Origin: Reinekea thalattae
GTDB taxonomy: Bacteria; Pseudomonadota; Gammaproteobacteria; Pseudomonadales; Natronospirillaceae
Reading direction: 5' to 3'
NCBI RefSeq assembly: GCF_008041945.1
Contig: NZ_VKAD01000001.1
Coordinates: 1,054,001-1,118,000, forward strand
DNA: 64,000 bases
The notes under the pieces are model-generated. The model ran no database searches. It worked only from the letters and a program-made list of their open reading frames with translations, and was not told the DNA's origin. Of the stretch, positions 24,981 to 33,648 are shown one piece after another (within the stretch, counting starts at the first letter, position 1; the number at the start of each line of letters is the position of its first letter). A program made the position numbers and the translations under genes.

Positions 24981-25697
24981 ATGTTTGATCTGTTTTGGTT
25001 TATTACCGCTTTATTACTGCTACTGGGCTGCGCCATTCAAACCGCTTTAGGCTTCGGCATTGCTGTTATCGCCGCACCCATCATTGTGATATTCAGGCCC
25101 GACTGGATTCCTGCCATCCTAACCATAACCGCCTTTAGCCTGACTATTGGTAACGCTTGGAACTTGCGCCACGAGGTTAACTGGCAGCAAATGAGCGTGC
25201 CGATGATCAGCCGCATTCCTGGTACGTTAATTGGCACTTGGCTGCTGACACAGATGGCACATCAAACCTTACAGCTAATGGTTGCCGGCATGGTGTTTTT
25301 TGCTGTTATCGCCACCGCCTTTGCTAAACCCTTTAAAGCCAATACAGTCAATCTTTCTATTGCGGGCTTAGTTTCTGGCTTTACTGGCTCCACTACCGCT
25401 ATTGGCGGCCCACCGATGGCCTTGGTAATGCAGCATGGCAGTGGCAACCAAACGCGCGCTAGCTTGTCTTTATACTTTGCCTACGCAAGCGGCTTATCAC
25501 TGATTAGCCTGCAATTGATGGGCATTATGACCACAGAACTCTGGCTGATAGGCTTATCGTTTATCCCCTTTGTTATCGTGGGCTACTTTTTAGGTGTACG
25601 CTTACGCGGCTGGGTTGACTCTAAATTCCGATCACTGCTACTTATTATGTGCTCGGTTTCTGCAGTCATCGCCATTTATGGCGCTATTAGCCCGTAA
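24981..25697 (+). CDS. TSUP family sulfite/organosulfonate exporter (TauE/SafE-like)
   Basis: A 238-aa inner-membrane protein of about seven or eight segments with the two-fold pattern of TSUP transporters: GFGIAVIAAP in the first half and SGFTGSTTAIGGPPMAL in the second. The family exports sulfite, sulfoacetate or related small anions. The frame is open from 24888, but the ATG at 24981 has AGGA 8 bp ahead and begins the first membrane segment. A DUF1499 gene follows after 75 bp, possibly cotranscribed. The substrate is not known. Confidence 0.85.
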   Translation: MFDLFWFITALLLLLGCAIQTALGFGIAVIAAPIIVIFRPDWIPAILTITAFSLTIGNAWNLRHEVNWQQMSVPMISRIPGTLIGTWLLTQMAHQTLQLMVAGMVFFAVIATAFAKPFKANTVNLSIAGLVSGFTGSTTAIGGPPMALVMQHGSGNQTRASLSLYFAYASGLSLISLQLMGIMTTELWLIGLSFIPFVIVGYFLGVRLRGWVDSKFRSLLLIMCSVSAVIAIYGAISP

Positions 25698-25772
25698 AAC
25701 TCAATGCCGCGTGGCGTCACCAGTGAACAGACTTTATTTATTCATCACACCACACACGGCAGAGGCCATAAT

Positions 25773-26531
25773 ATGAAACTATTAAAAAGACCCAACTGGT
25801 TAGCAAACCTTATTTTACTGGTGAGTATGGGCTGTATTGCTGCCATTATTGCCGCTGTTTTTGGCGTTCGTGATGGCAGTATGGATTTCCGCTCTGCAAC
25901 GGGCATTATTCGCCACGCGCTAGAAGTCGGCGCTGTCGTATTAATCTGCTCAGTTTTAATGTTGGTTTTTGTCCGCGAAACTCGGCTAAAGATGTTAACG
26001 GCTAGCTTACTTATCGCTATACCGATGCTGGGCGCTTACTTACTGCAACCAGCCCCAACACCTAATGCAACTCCGGGTGAGCGACCTGCGCCGTTAAACG
26101 ATATTTCTACCGACACAAGTAACCCGCCGATCTTTGAAGCGGTTGCAGCAATCCGACCAGAAGGCAGCAACACCCTAACCTACCCGGGCGAAAAAGCAGC
26201 AATATTGCAGGCTGAGCGCTTCCCAAGCATTGCGCCAATGGCGACACACCTTTCTGCCGAACAAGCCTACGATGTGGTATTAGAATTGATCGAAAAAAAC
26301 GGCTGGCAATTAATCGAAGCGAACCTGCCAGAAGGTAAAATAGAAGCCGTAGCGGCGACGATAATTTTTAACTTTAAGGACGACATAGTGTTTCGTGTTG
26401 TGCCAACCAACACCGGCAGCATTGTCGATATGCGTTCACACTCACGCGTTGGTCGCGGCGATATGAATGTAAACGGTAATCGCGTCATTGCCTTTATCGA
26501 GAACTTTAACAAGATGGCGGCCAACCGCTAA
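25773..26531 (+). CDS. DUF1499 family protein
   Basis: A 252-aa protein with three N-terminal membrane segments (about 12-30, 45-65, 72-92) and a periplasmic or cytosolic DUF1499 domain at about 120-250, including LTYPGEKAAILQAERFPSI and the conserved RSHSRVGRGDMNVNGNRV. The family has no proven function. The ATG at 25773 follows AGAGG at proper distance; a frame continuing upstream to 25704 lacks this signal. It comes 75 bp after the TSUP gene. Confidence 0.82.
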   Translation: MKLLKRPNWLANLILLVSMGCIAAIIAAVFGVRDGSMDFRSATGIIRHALEVGAVVLICSVLMLVFVRETRLKMLTASLLIAIPMLGAYLLQPAPTPNATPGERPAPLNDISTDTSNPPIFEAVAAIRPEGSNTLTYPGEKAAILQAERFPSIAPMATHLSAEQAYDVVLELIEKNGWQLIEANLPEGKIEAVAATIIFNFKDDIVFRVVPTNTGSIVDMRSHSRVGRGDMNVNGNRVIAFIENFNKMAANR

Positions 26532-26555
26532 AAACCAGCTACCGAATGACAAAAC

Positions 26556-26582
26556 AAACGCACATGAACTTAGTGTGCGTTT
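26556..26582. terminator. Bidirectional terminator between DUF1499 gene and moaE
   Basis: AAACGCACA (26556-26564) and TGTGCGTTT (26574-26582) form a 9-bp stem with a 9-nt loop in the short convergent gap. T or A runs are short on both sides. Confidence 0.65.
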
Positions 26583-26591
26583 TGGTTACAA

Positions 26592-27047
26592 CTACTTCCA
26601 GCGCTGTTTCTGATCAATGTCTTTTTGCTGCGCTTCAACCCAGCGGCTTTCGCCTGTTTCCGATTGTTCTTTTTTCCAAAACGGTGCGTCCGTTTTTAAA
26701 TAATCCATAATAAACTCGGCCGCCTCGAACGCACTTTTGCGATGAGCGCTCGTTGTACCAACAAATACTATTTGGTCACTCGCACCAAGCTTACCAACGC
26801 GATGAATAATACGAATACGATTGATTGGCCATTGCTGACGTGCTTTGTTGGCAATGTCAGTTAAACACTTTTCTGCCATGCCTGGGTAATGCTGCAACTC
26901 TAACTGCACTACCGATTCATTGGCATTAAAATCTCGAACTCGACCAACAAACATTACCACGGCACCGTCGTCAGTATTTTGCTCAGCTAATAAATCGTAT
27001 TCATGCTGAACATTAAAGTCGTCCTCTTGAACCTGAATGACATCCAT
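26592..27047 (-). CDS. moaE: Molybdopterin synthase catalytic subunit MoaE
   Basis: Large subunit of molybdopterin synthase, which transfers sulfur from thiocarboxylated MoaD to precursor Z (cPMP) in the cytoplasm. The 151-aa length matches E. coli MoaE (150 aa). Visible family segments are VMFVGRVRDFN near 31-41, HRVGKLGASDQIVFV, AHRKSAFEA and YLKTDAPFWKKE, the last holding the active-site lysine. It is the last gene of the moa operon, 3 bp after moaD. Confidence 0.97.
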   Translation of the reverse strand: MDVIQVQEDDFNVQHEYDLLAEQNTDDGAVVMFVGRVRDFNANESVVQLELQHYPGMAEKCLTDIANKARQQWPINRIRIIHRVGKLGASDQIVFVGTTSAHRKSAFEAAEFIMDYLKTDAPFWKKEQSETGESRWVEAQQKDIDQKQRWK

Positions 27048-27050
27048 CGA

Positions 27051-27302
27051 CTAACCACCTGTTACCGGCGGGAACAAGGCTATTTCATCGTCAGCATGAA
27101 GCTCACAATCCTCTTGCACCATAGTCTGATTTACCGCGGCCATTAAGTTAGCCTGCTGTAATACCGAGCTGTTTGGGTGTTGTTTTTGCAATGTTGAAAT
27201 AACTGCAGACAATCGCACCGGCTCGTTAAGCTCTAAGAATAATTCGTCAACGCCTAGCTGTTCGCGCAGTTGAGCAAAGACCTTAACCGTTATTTTGATC
27301 AT
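27051..27302 (-). CDS. moaD: Molybdopterin synthase sulfur carrier subunit MoaD
   Basis: Ubiquitin-like sulfur carrier of 83 aa that ends in the required Gly-Gly (PPVTGG), the site of thiocarboxylate formation by MoeB. The start at 27302 overlaps the moaC stop as ATGA and gives the standard length (E. coli 81 aa); a start five codons upstream inside moaC is less likely. No moeB is visible in this window, so the activating enzyme must lie elsewhere. Confidence 0.95.
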   Translation of the reverse strand: MIKITVKVFAQLREQLGVDELFLELNEPVRLSAVISTLQKQHPNSSVLQQANLMAAVNQTMVQEDCELHADDEIALFPPVTGG

Positions 27303-27778
27303 AACGGATGACTCCATGCACCCGTTTTGCCACCCGTTTTGGTAAGCACTCGCGTGCCTTCAATTCGCATACTGGGGTCTACGGCTTTGCACATATCAAA
27401 CAGCGTCAGCGCAGCAACCGAAGCGGCTGTCAGTGCTTCCATCTCGACGCCGGTTTTACCATCGAGCTTGCAACGCGTTTCAATCCGAACACGCTGCTGC
27501 TCTGGCTGTAATTCTAATTCAACCGCCACCTTAGTTAACATCAATGGATGGCACAGAGGGATTAGCTCTGGCGTTTTTTTTGCGCCCTGAATACCGGCGA
27601 TGCGAGCGGTGCCAAAAATATCACCCTTGTGATGATTGCCTGCTTGAATCAATGCAATGGCTTCAGCGTTCATAACAACATAAGACTCAGCGACCGCTTC
27701 GCGAGTGGTGACTGATTTTTCGGTAACATCGACCATGTTAGCTTTGCCATTACTGGCAACATGACTAAAACCACTCAT
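27299..27778 (-). CDS. moaC: Cyclic pyranopterin monophosphate synthase MoaC
   Basis: Works after MoaA to close the pyranopterin ring of cPMP. The 159-aa protein (E. coli 161 aa) has [17 protein letters not shown] at the N-terminus, [29 protein letters not shown], and the C-terminal DMCKAVD and KTGGKTG motifs with the conserved catalytic Asp and Lys. It overlaps moaB by four bases upstream and moaD by four downstream, so translation is coupled through the operon. Confidence 0.97.
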   Translation of the reverse strand: MSGFSHVASNGKANMVDVTEKSVTTREAVAESYVVMNAEAIALIQAGNHHKGDIFGTARIAGIQGAKKTPELIPLCHPLMLTKVAVELELQPEQQRVRIETRCKLDGKTGVEMEALTAASVAALTLFDMCKAVDPSMRIEGTRVLTKTGGKTGAWSHPL

Positions 27779-28317
27779 GAACGCGACTCACAAAGTTCAG
27801 TGTTGGTTTTTTTAAGGTGCATAACAAAATTACAAGGGCTGTGGGTTGAGTCAAGTTGCTCTTTAAGAATACCTTCCCAGCCAGTGCGACAAGCACCACT
27901 AGAGCCCGGTAAACAGACGATCAATGTACCGTTAGCTAAACCGGCAAGAGCACGAGACTGTACCGTAGAGGTACCAATTTCTTGGTAAGAAATATGACGA
28001 AACAGTTCGCCAAAACCATCGACGTGTTTTTCGAACAACACCGATACCGCCTCGGGTGTTGAGTCACGTTCGGTAAAGCCGGTACCGCCAGTTAGGATCA
28101 CAACCTGCGTATCGTCGCTGGCAATCCATTTAGACACCTGATAACGCAACTGAAATTTATCGTCTTTTTCGATGCGCTTTTCGCTGATTCGATGGCCCGC
28201 TGCTGTTGCACTTTCGACCAAGTAACGACCTGAGTTGTCGGTTGCTTCGTCGCGCGTATCCGAAACCGTCAGTACCGCGATATTTAATGGCTCAAAGGTT
28301 TTTGCATTATGGCTCAT
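27775..28317 (-). CDS. moaB: Molybdenum cofactor biosynthesis protein MoaB
   Basis: MogA/MoaB-like protein of 180 aa (E. coli MoaB 170 aa) that binds molybdopterin; MoaB may adenylate it before metal insertion, a step carried out by MogA in E. coli. Family segments are [15 protein letters not shown] near the N-terminus, [16 protein letters not shown] in the middle, and [15 protein letters not shown] near the C-terminus. The ATG at 28317 has AGGA 8 bp ahead and fits better than one five codons upstream. No mogA was found, so MoaB may serve both roles. Confidence 0.94.
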   Translation of the reverse strand: MSHNAKTFEPLNIAVLTVSDTRDEATDNSGRYLVESATAAGHRISEKRIEKDDKFQLRYQVSKWIASDDTQVVILTGGTGFTERDSTPEAVSVLFEKHVDGFGELFRHISYQEIGTSTVQSRALAGLANGTLIVCLPGSSGACRTGWEGILKEQLDSTHSPCNFVMHLKKTNTELCESRS

Positions 28318-28849
28318 TACTTTTATCCTCATCTATAAAAGAACGCCATTGCTCTGGCGTATTGATGTTTTCAAACTGTTCTAAGTCTATTTCGTTGCTG
28401 AGTTCTTCGCTGGTAAAGGCATCCATTAATGCCCGAATAGCTCGCGGCCCATCAGGGTCACTCAACCAATCAGCCAATCGCTGGCGTACCACTTCTGGCT
28501 GCTGTATGAGCAGTGGCAATGGCTGTTTTTTAAAACTTGCGACCACGCTGTTTAAACTGGCTCGACGTCTAAGCTCGGTCAAACTGCTCGGTGAAATAAG
28601 TGGCATATCGACAGCGATCACGGACCAGCGAGTTACTTCTGGATGCTTACTTAACGCTGCTTCAATACCTGCCAGCGGCCCCAAAAATCCAGCAAAATTA
28701 TCTGCCACGCTATGCACAACATTAAAACCCGCCTGTTGGAAACGAGCGCTTTGCCACTCTAACAAAGTCTGGTTGTGAAACTTTAATTGCGATTTATCGC
28801 GCCCCATTCGTGAACTGCGACCACCAGACAGTATTAATAGCGCGTCCAT
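28307..28849 (-). CDS. mobA: Molybdenum cofactor guanylyltransferase MobA
   Basis: Joins GMP to molybdopterin, giving the guanine dinucleotide form used by DMSO-reductase-type enzymes. The N-terminus ILSGGRSSRMGRDKSQL holds the nucleotide-binding loop, followed by a LGPLAGIEAAL segment and AVDMPLISP with the metal-binding Asp. The 180-aa length is slightly short against E. coli (194 aa). The gene begins immediately after the moaA stop codon and overlaps the start of moaB by 11 bp. Confidence 0.95.
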   Translation of the reverse strand: MDALLILSGGRSSRMGRDKSQLKFHNQTLLEWQSARFQQAGFNVVHSVADNFAGFLGPLAGIEAALSKHPEVTRWSVIAVDMPLISPSSLTELRRRASLNSVVASFKKQPLPLLIQQPEVVRQRLADWLSDPDGPRAIRALMDAFTSEELSNEIDLEQFENINTPEQWRSFIDEDKSNEP

Positions 28850-29818
28850 CTAACCACCTATCTGGCTTAGGTTTGCCATCGCACCACTGTTGTGATCTTT
28901 CAAATGATGACCGACTTCTTTGCTCGCTAAGTGCTCGCTAACAACCTTGACCAACTCTTCTGTTGCGACGCCCGTTTGCAAGTATGGCCGAATGTCGATG
29001 CCCTGTTCGGCAAATAAACACAGATGTAACTTGCCTAAACTGGAAATTCTTAAACGGTTGCAACTGGCACAAAAATCTTTGCTGTACGGCATAATTAAAC
29101 CAATGCGACCAGCGTAATCTGGATGATAAAACTCTTGCGCAGGCCCTGCGGCAACACCACGAATGACTGGCAGCCAACCTTCGGCTAGCAGACGTGAGCG
29201 AATGGTCTCACCCCGCTGATGGTACTGTCGGAAGAATACCTGCTGATCAGAAGTTTCCATCACTTCAATAAATCGCATGGTCAGTGGATTGGTTTTTAGC
29301 CACTGAAAAACAGGCGTTAAATTGTCATTAACGCCACGCATCAACACAGCATTAACCTTCACTTTTAAACCGCTGTTTTGAGCAACGGTTAGCCCAGCCA
29401 TAATTTCATTGAGGCGATCATGGCCGGTAATTCGGTGGAATTCTTCAGTGTCGAGAGAGTCGATAGACACATTAAGTTGTTTCAAGCCTGCACGCGCCCA
29501 GTCTGCCGCGCGCTTGTGCAGCTTGTAGCCATTGGTCGTCATGGCTAACTGGTCGATGCCGTCGATATGGCTGAGCCGAGTGATAATGTCGTCGATATCT
29601 GGGCGCAACGAAGGCTCGCCTCCGGTGAGACGAATTTTCTGCGTGCCCATCGCAGCAAAGCCTCGACTGGCAGCTTCCAATTCGCTCAGCGATAAAAAGC
29701 TGTCTTCAGGCTTACCTTGGTAACCATTCGGCAGGCAGTAGCTGCAACGAAAGTTACAGACATCAGTCACCGACAGGCGCAAGTAATAGAACCTACGCCC
29801 GAGAGAGTCTTGTAGCAT
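28850..29818 (-). CDS. moaA: GTP 3',8-cyclase MoaA
   Basis: Radical SAM enzyme that makes the first intermediate of molybdenum cofactor from GTP. The 322-aa protein has the radical SAM cluster site at Cys21, Cys25 and Cys28 (CNFRCSYC), a second [4Fe-4S] site at Cys249, Cys252 and Cys266, the SAM-binding LTGGEPSLR, and the C-terminal Gly-Gly essential in this family. It is the first gene of moaA-mobA-moaB-moaC-moaD-moaE and lies directly behind a Moco riboswitch. The start at 29818 is preceded by AAAGGTG, which is part of that RNA. Confidence 0.98.
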   Translation of the reverse strand: MLQDSLGRRFYYLRLSVTDVCNFRCSYCLPNGYQGKPEDSFLSLSELEAASRGFAAMGTQKIRLTGGEPSLRPDIDDIITRLSHIDGIDQLAMTTNGYKLHKRAADWARAGLKQLNVSIDSLDTEEFHRITGHDRLNEIMAGLTVAQNSGLKVKVNAVLMRGVNDNLTPVFQWLKTNPLTMRFIEVMETSDQQVFFRQYHQRGETIRSRLLAEGWLPVIRGVAAGPAQEFYHPDYAGRIGLIMPYSKDFCASCNRLRISSLGKLHLCLFAEQGIDIRPYLQTGVATEELVKVVSEHLASKEVGHHLKDHNSGAMANLSQIGG

Positions 29819-29822
29819 TATT

Positions 29823-29955
29823 CACCTTTCCAAATTCGGGAGGCCTAACCGTTTCCAGCCAAACCCTGTCGCATAAGTGCGAGGTGGATCGTTCCTATCT
29901 ACCCACTAGCTTTAAAGCCATTAGGCAAACGTAGAGCCGAAACACTCGGTGTTGT
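29823..29955 (-). promoter_or_regulatory. Moco (molybdenum cofactor) riboswitch
   Basis: The 5' leader of moaA carries the conserved 3' part of the Moco RNA motif: CCTCCCGAATTTGGAAAGGTG (read on the minus strand), nearly the same as in the E. coli moaA leader, where the final GGAAAGGTG both completes the aptamer and is the ribosome site. A 5' ACACC block near 29950 can pair with the final GGTG to close the first helix. Binding of the cofactor would hide the ribosome site and shut down the operon. The left boundary is approximate. Confidence 0.85.
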
Positions 29956-30013
29956 CGCATTTAAATTAAATGCAGGCTAGATCATACGAGGTTTTCACCC
30001 CGCTATCCAATCC

Positions 30014-30030
30014 GTCATAGGACCTATGAC
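30014..30030. promoter_or_regulatory. Perfect 17-bp palindrome upstream of moaA
   Basis: GTCATAGG-A-CCTATGAC is a perfect inverted repeat around one base, 196 bp upstream of the moaA start and just upstream of the riboswitch. It does not look like the ModE or FNR consensus. It is a candidate operator for an unknown regulator of the Mo operon. Confidence 0.5.
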
Positions 30031-30093
30031 ACCGATTCGCCGGAAAGGTTTATTGAAACAGTGGTTGCTAGAAATAAGAAATGGCGAGATTGA

Positions 30094-30125
30094 AAACAAA
30101 AAGCCCCGAACGGTGTCGGGGCTTT
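30094..30125 (-). terminator. Intrinsic terminator after TonB receptor gene
   Basis: AAAGCCCCGA (30100-30109) pairs with TCGGGGCTTT (30116-30125) with a 6-nt loop. Read on the minus strand the stem is followed by TTTTTGTTTTC. It lies 73 bp after the receptor stop codon. Confidence 0.9.
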
Positions 30126-30197
30126 AGATGTTGGCTACTTTCACTTTTTTAAGAAACACGCCCTATCAAGCGTGGCCTTAAAAACCTTTGGGAAGAC

Positions 30198-32372
30198 TTA
30201 AAATGAGTAAGTTGCATTCGCCATATAGCTTCTCGATTCACCGTAGAAGTTAAATAATAGAGTTGAACCAACGCGTGCATAATATTTTTCATCAAGAATA
30301 TTATTCACTCGGAACGACATTTTTAAGTTCTCACCAATGCTTTTAGATAGTGAAGCATCAACTGTAGCATAAGCAGGTGCAGTAATATCTGTACCGTATA
30401 CTGAGAACTCGCTAACCGCAGTAACACCCGCACCAACGCTGGCATCACGTAACACGGCATTCTCAGAAGTAAAGTTATATTTAGACCAAATGTTTACGCT
30501 ATGCTCAGGCATAAGAGTAAATCGACTGTTATCACTTCCACTAATCGTTTCTGTAGTCATGTAAGTGTAACCGGCTAATATATCCAAAGGACCGTATTGA
30601 CCACTTACTTCAGCCTCAAAACCACGAACTTGCAACTCGCCTGATGCTTCATAAGCATCATCATCATCTTCGTCATAAGCTCGGTTTTTATCAGTTAATT
30701 GGAAAACGGTTAAACGACTATTTAACAAGCCATTAGCGTAACTACCTTTGATACCCGCTTCATACTGCTGACCAACTCGAGGATCAATAAAATCGCCGTT
30801 GTCATCTACTTCAGTTTGCGGATTAAAAACTTGAGAGTAGCTTGCATACAGCGCTTGCGAGTCCGTTAGGTCGTAAACCAAGCCTGCATAAGGCGTAAAG
30901 GCAAAACCATCGGCTTCGTCGGTGCCGGTACTGATTTCGTAGCGACTCATACGCGCACCGGTAATAACAGCTAAATCAGCCACTGGCCGTAAGGTTAATT
31001 TACCGTACACAGCTTGCTCACTTTCTGTAGATTCAGAATCTGACGTATTAGAAAAATCAAACAAACTATTGCTGATTGCTGAAGAATCAAAATCAAAAAC
31101 ATTAAAAGACCCTGCGACAACCGCTGCAGCACTCGTCTGATCGGTATCTTCTTGTTTATGGTCTATACCAACAACAAACTCACTTACATGGCCAAAGGCT
31201 TCAAATGGCTGGCTGTAGCTAGCGTCAATAGCTAAGGCTAGCTGCTCTGCTTCAGCATAGGCGCCGCGTAGCGAATCGAAATCACCATTAGCATCTGCAG
31301 AATCGAATGAATAGGCATACTCATAATCAGCTTCACGACTTGAAGCTCTTGCAGCAACCCGGCCACGACCACCATTGCTAAATTGATGCGTTAGATCTGC
31401 AAAAACATCAAGACTTGATGAAGTAAATTCATTCCAATCAGCACCAATAAAAGTAGATGTATCAACATCAATTAACGAGCCGTCGTCGTAGGTTGGCAAG
31501 CCATTATTTGGCGTTAAATCTTTTGTTTGATAAAGCAACCCGACCGATAGCTCAGTACGATCCGTTAGATCGATCTCTACCGTGCTATATAGGCTCTGGT
31601 TAATATTGTCGTTACCTTCAGTTTGACTAGAGTTATCAACTTGAGAAGCGACGACACGACCTCGCACACTACCACTGTTGTTTAATGCTCCAGATACATC
31701 AGCTTCTGCTTGGTAACGGCCATAACTGCCATAGCCCGCTGTAACTGAGGCTTGGGTTTCTTCTGTTGCACGTTTACGCACTAAGTTCATAATACCGCCT
31801 AACTCACTGGTACTACTAAACAGGCCCGATGGACCACGCATAATTTCAATACGGTCAATTGCAGAAAGCGACGGTAATGAACCCAAAATACTGCTGATCG
31901 GTGCAGGAAGGCCATCAATCAATAAATCATCGTATTCATAACCACGTGAAAAAATCGAAGAACGACCACTATCATTTGTTAGGGTTCGCAAACCTGGTGT
32001 AGCCTTGGTTGCATCATCTAAGTATACAAAGCCGCGATCTTCAATCAGCTCGTTAGTCAGTACAGTAATCGACTGTGGAATATCCTTTAACGATGCCGGT
32101 GTTTTAGTACCAACTGTTGCAGCGTCAACGTTATAACCAGTCAACTCTTCACTAGAGGGGACATCGTAAAGCGCATTACCTTTAATGGTTAGCGTCTCGA
32201 TAGACTCATCACTGCTGGCTTCTTCTGCAAAGCCAATACTGGATAACGGCGCCAATACCAGCGCCATCGATATCGCTTTAATTGACTTACTTAACTTGGT
32301 TTTGCCTGCTACTGGCTGCAATGCTCTGGCTTGAAACGCATTTCCCGTAGAAAAACTTCTGTAATCGGACAT
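30198..32372 (-). CDS. TonB-dependent siderophore receptor
   Basis: Outer-membrane receptor of 724 aa for ferric siderophores, in the FhuE/FpvA/FoxA-like group. A long N-terminal leader with a hydrophobic core (about 33-48, ends GFA) is followed by a TonB box-like ETLTIKG, a plug domain starting KDIPQSITVLT with IMRGPSGLFSSTSELGGIMNLVRK, and a 22-strand barrel ending in aromatic SF. No N-terminal signalling (STN) domain is seen, so it is not of the FecA sigma type. The ATG at 32372 has GAGG ahead; one five codons upstream is less supported. A Fur-like site lies in the promoter region and an AraC regulator is divergent. Confidence 0.92.
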   Translation of the reverse strand: MSDYRSFSTGNAFQARALQPVAGKTKLSKSIKAISMALVLAPLSSIGFAEEASSDESIETLTIKGNALYDVPSSEELTGYNVDAATVGTKTPASLKDIPQSITVLTNELIEDRGFVYLDDATKATPGLRTLTNDSGRSSIFSRGYEYDDLLIDGLPAPISSILGSLPSLSAIDRIEIMRGPSGLFSSTSELGGIMNLVRKRATEETQASVTAGYGSYGRYQAEADVSGALNNSGSVRGRVVASQVDNSSQTEGNDNINQSLYSTVEIDLTDRTELSVGLLYQTKDLTPNNGLPTYDDGSLIDVDTSTFIGADWNEFTSSSLDVFADLTHQFSNGGRGRVAARASSREADYEYAYSFDSADANGDFDSLRGAYAEAEQLALAIDASYSQPFEAFGHVSEFVVGIDHKQEDTDQTSAAAVVAGSFNVFDFDSSAISNSLFDFSNTSDSESTESEQAVYGKLTLRPVADLAVITGARMSRYEISTGTDEADGFAFTPYAGLVYDLTDSQALYASYSQVFNPQTEVDDNGDFIDPRVGQQYEAGIKGSYANGLLNSRLTVFQLTDKNRAYDEDDDDAYEASGELQVRGFEAEVSGQYGPLDILAGYTYMTTETISGSDNSRFTLMPEHSVNIWSKYNFTSENAVLRDASVGAGVTAVSEFSVYGTDITAPAYATVDASLSKSIGENLKMSFRVNNILDEKYYARVGSTLLFNFYGESRSYMANATYSF

Positions 32373-32399
32373 ATGGACCTCTATCACATTGTAAGAAAG

Positions 32400-32437
32400 A
32401 TTCTCATTACCTTAGGTTAATGAGAATTATTTGCATT
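32400..32437. promoter_or_regulatory. Fur-like box within a 28-bp near-perfect inverted repeat
   Basis: Two overlapping signals lie between the receptor and its divergent AraC gene. ATTCTCATTA (32400-32409) and TAATGAGAAT (32418-32427) form a 10-bp inverted repeat around an 8-bp centre. TGAGAAT-T-ATTTGCA (32421-32435) matches the 7-1-7 Fur consensus TGATAAT-N-ATTATCA with three mismatches. Iron-dependent repression of the receptor is likely; the inverted repeat may also be the AraC-type site. Confidence 0.7.
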
Positions 32438-32580
32438 TGTAAAGAATGGCGCCTATTATCCACGAAGGTTTTGCAAACTTCTTATGCAGGTTATTCAAAT
32501 TGCTATGCAAAACCCTCATATATTTTCAATTATCTGCGCTTTGCAAAAGCAGTTTAAGTTTTCTTGAAGGTGCCGAAGTG

Positions 32581-33537
32581 ATGAATCAAAAATACGTTGA
32601 TAGCCATAACGCTTACTCAGCTACAACAAAACCACTCAATCTTTTTTTAAAAAACGCACCGAAAAAAACAACAATTGAACCGAATCTTCCTTCCTTAATG
32701 GAAGGCAATTTCATGCTGGAAAAACAACCTTCCGGTATGGCCTTCCATATGATCAATGCACGTGCGCTCGAAGACTTTGGTTTTAATGACCAGATTGCAC
32801 CTAACTTTAAGATTGCGATATTTTTTGATGAAGATCGCAGCCAATTTAAATTTGGTGAGCACGAAATACCGAGTAAAAGGCCGAATAAATCCGCAACCGT
32901 CATGCATTTTAACGAAGCAACATCTTGCGCTATGCGCGTTAAAACAGGCGCCCAACGTAGCGCCCTATACCTTTCTACTGATCTGGATTGGTTTGAACGA
33001 AATCAACTCGACACTAACCTGATGAAACGCCGGTTAAGTCAGCCTGTTAGCTTTGAGAACTGGACACTGCCTGATAACTTATGGCTGCAAGCCAAACAGA
33101 TGATTCACCTTCAGGATCAAAGTTACATCAGCAAGATGGCCAGAGAAGGTTTTACGCTCTCGTTAATGTCGTCTTGGCTGCAGTTTGTCGGACAAGAAGA
33201 GCAAAACATAACAAAACCTGAAAGCCGAAGAGTGGCGCAATTTAAAGAACTGCTAAATAGCAATGAAGTGTTGGGTATGAGTTTAAATGCCATATGCCAT
33301 CATCTCGGTATGAGTTCGGCAACCTTACAGCGCTATGCAAATGAGCATTTAAAAATGAGTGTTAGCCAATACTTACGTAAACGAAAATTACATTTGGCGA
33401 AAACAGCCTTAACTACAAATGGCTTATCTATAATGGAAGCAGCATTAGTTGCTGGCTATAACCACCCAAGCAACTTCACCACCGCTTTTAAACGAGAGTT
33501 TGGTGTCTGCCCAGCGGACGCTTACCGACTACTTTAA
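32581..33537 (+). CDS. AraC family regulator, PchR-like
   Basis: A 318-aa regulator. The N-terminal part (about 1-210) would sense a ligand, the C-terminal part (about 215-318) is an AraC DNA-binding domain with LNAICHHLGMSSATLQRY and IMEAALVAGYNHPSNFTTAFKREFG. PchR-type proteins bind a ferric siderophore and activate the receptor gene, and the divergent TonB receptor gene suggests the same here. The frame is open from 32446, but the ATG at 32581 follows GAAGG and starts a normal-sized member. No siderophore biosynthesis genes are next to it. Confidence 0.85.
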   Translation: MNQKYVDSHNAYSATTKPLNLFLKNAPKKTTIEPNLPSLMEGNFMLEKQPSGMAFHMINARALEDFGFNDQIAPNFKIAIFFDEDRSQFKFGEHEIPSKRPNKSATVMHFNEATSCAMRVKTGAQRSALYLSTDLDWFERNQLDTNLMKRRLSQPVSFENWTLPDNLWLQAKQMIHLQDQSYISKMAREGFTLSLMSSWLQFVGQEEQNITKPESRRVAQFKELLNSNEVLGMSLNAICHHLGMSSATLQRYANEHLKMSVSQYLRKRKLHLAKTALTTNGLSIMEAALVAGYNHPSNFTTAFKREFGVCPADAYRLL

Positions 33538-33648
33538 GCTATGAAAAATCTCACTACCAAAAACCTGCCTAGTTACCACGAACCTTGTGAGTAAAAATAA
33601 ATATATTCATAGGTAAGTTTGAATAGTACGGAATATTGGCTAGAAATC

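Noticed and set aside
28206-28778. Plus-strand frame of 190 codons opposite mobA and moaB
   Set aside because: Entirely antisense to well-identified Mo genes and Ser/Leu-rich as expected of a shadow.
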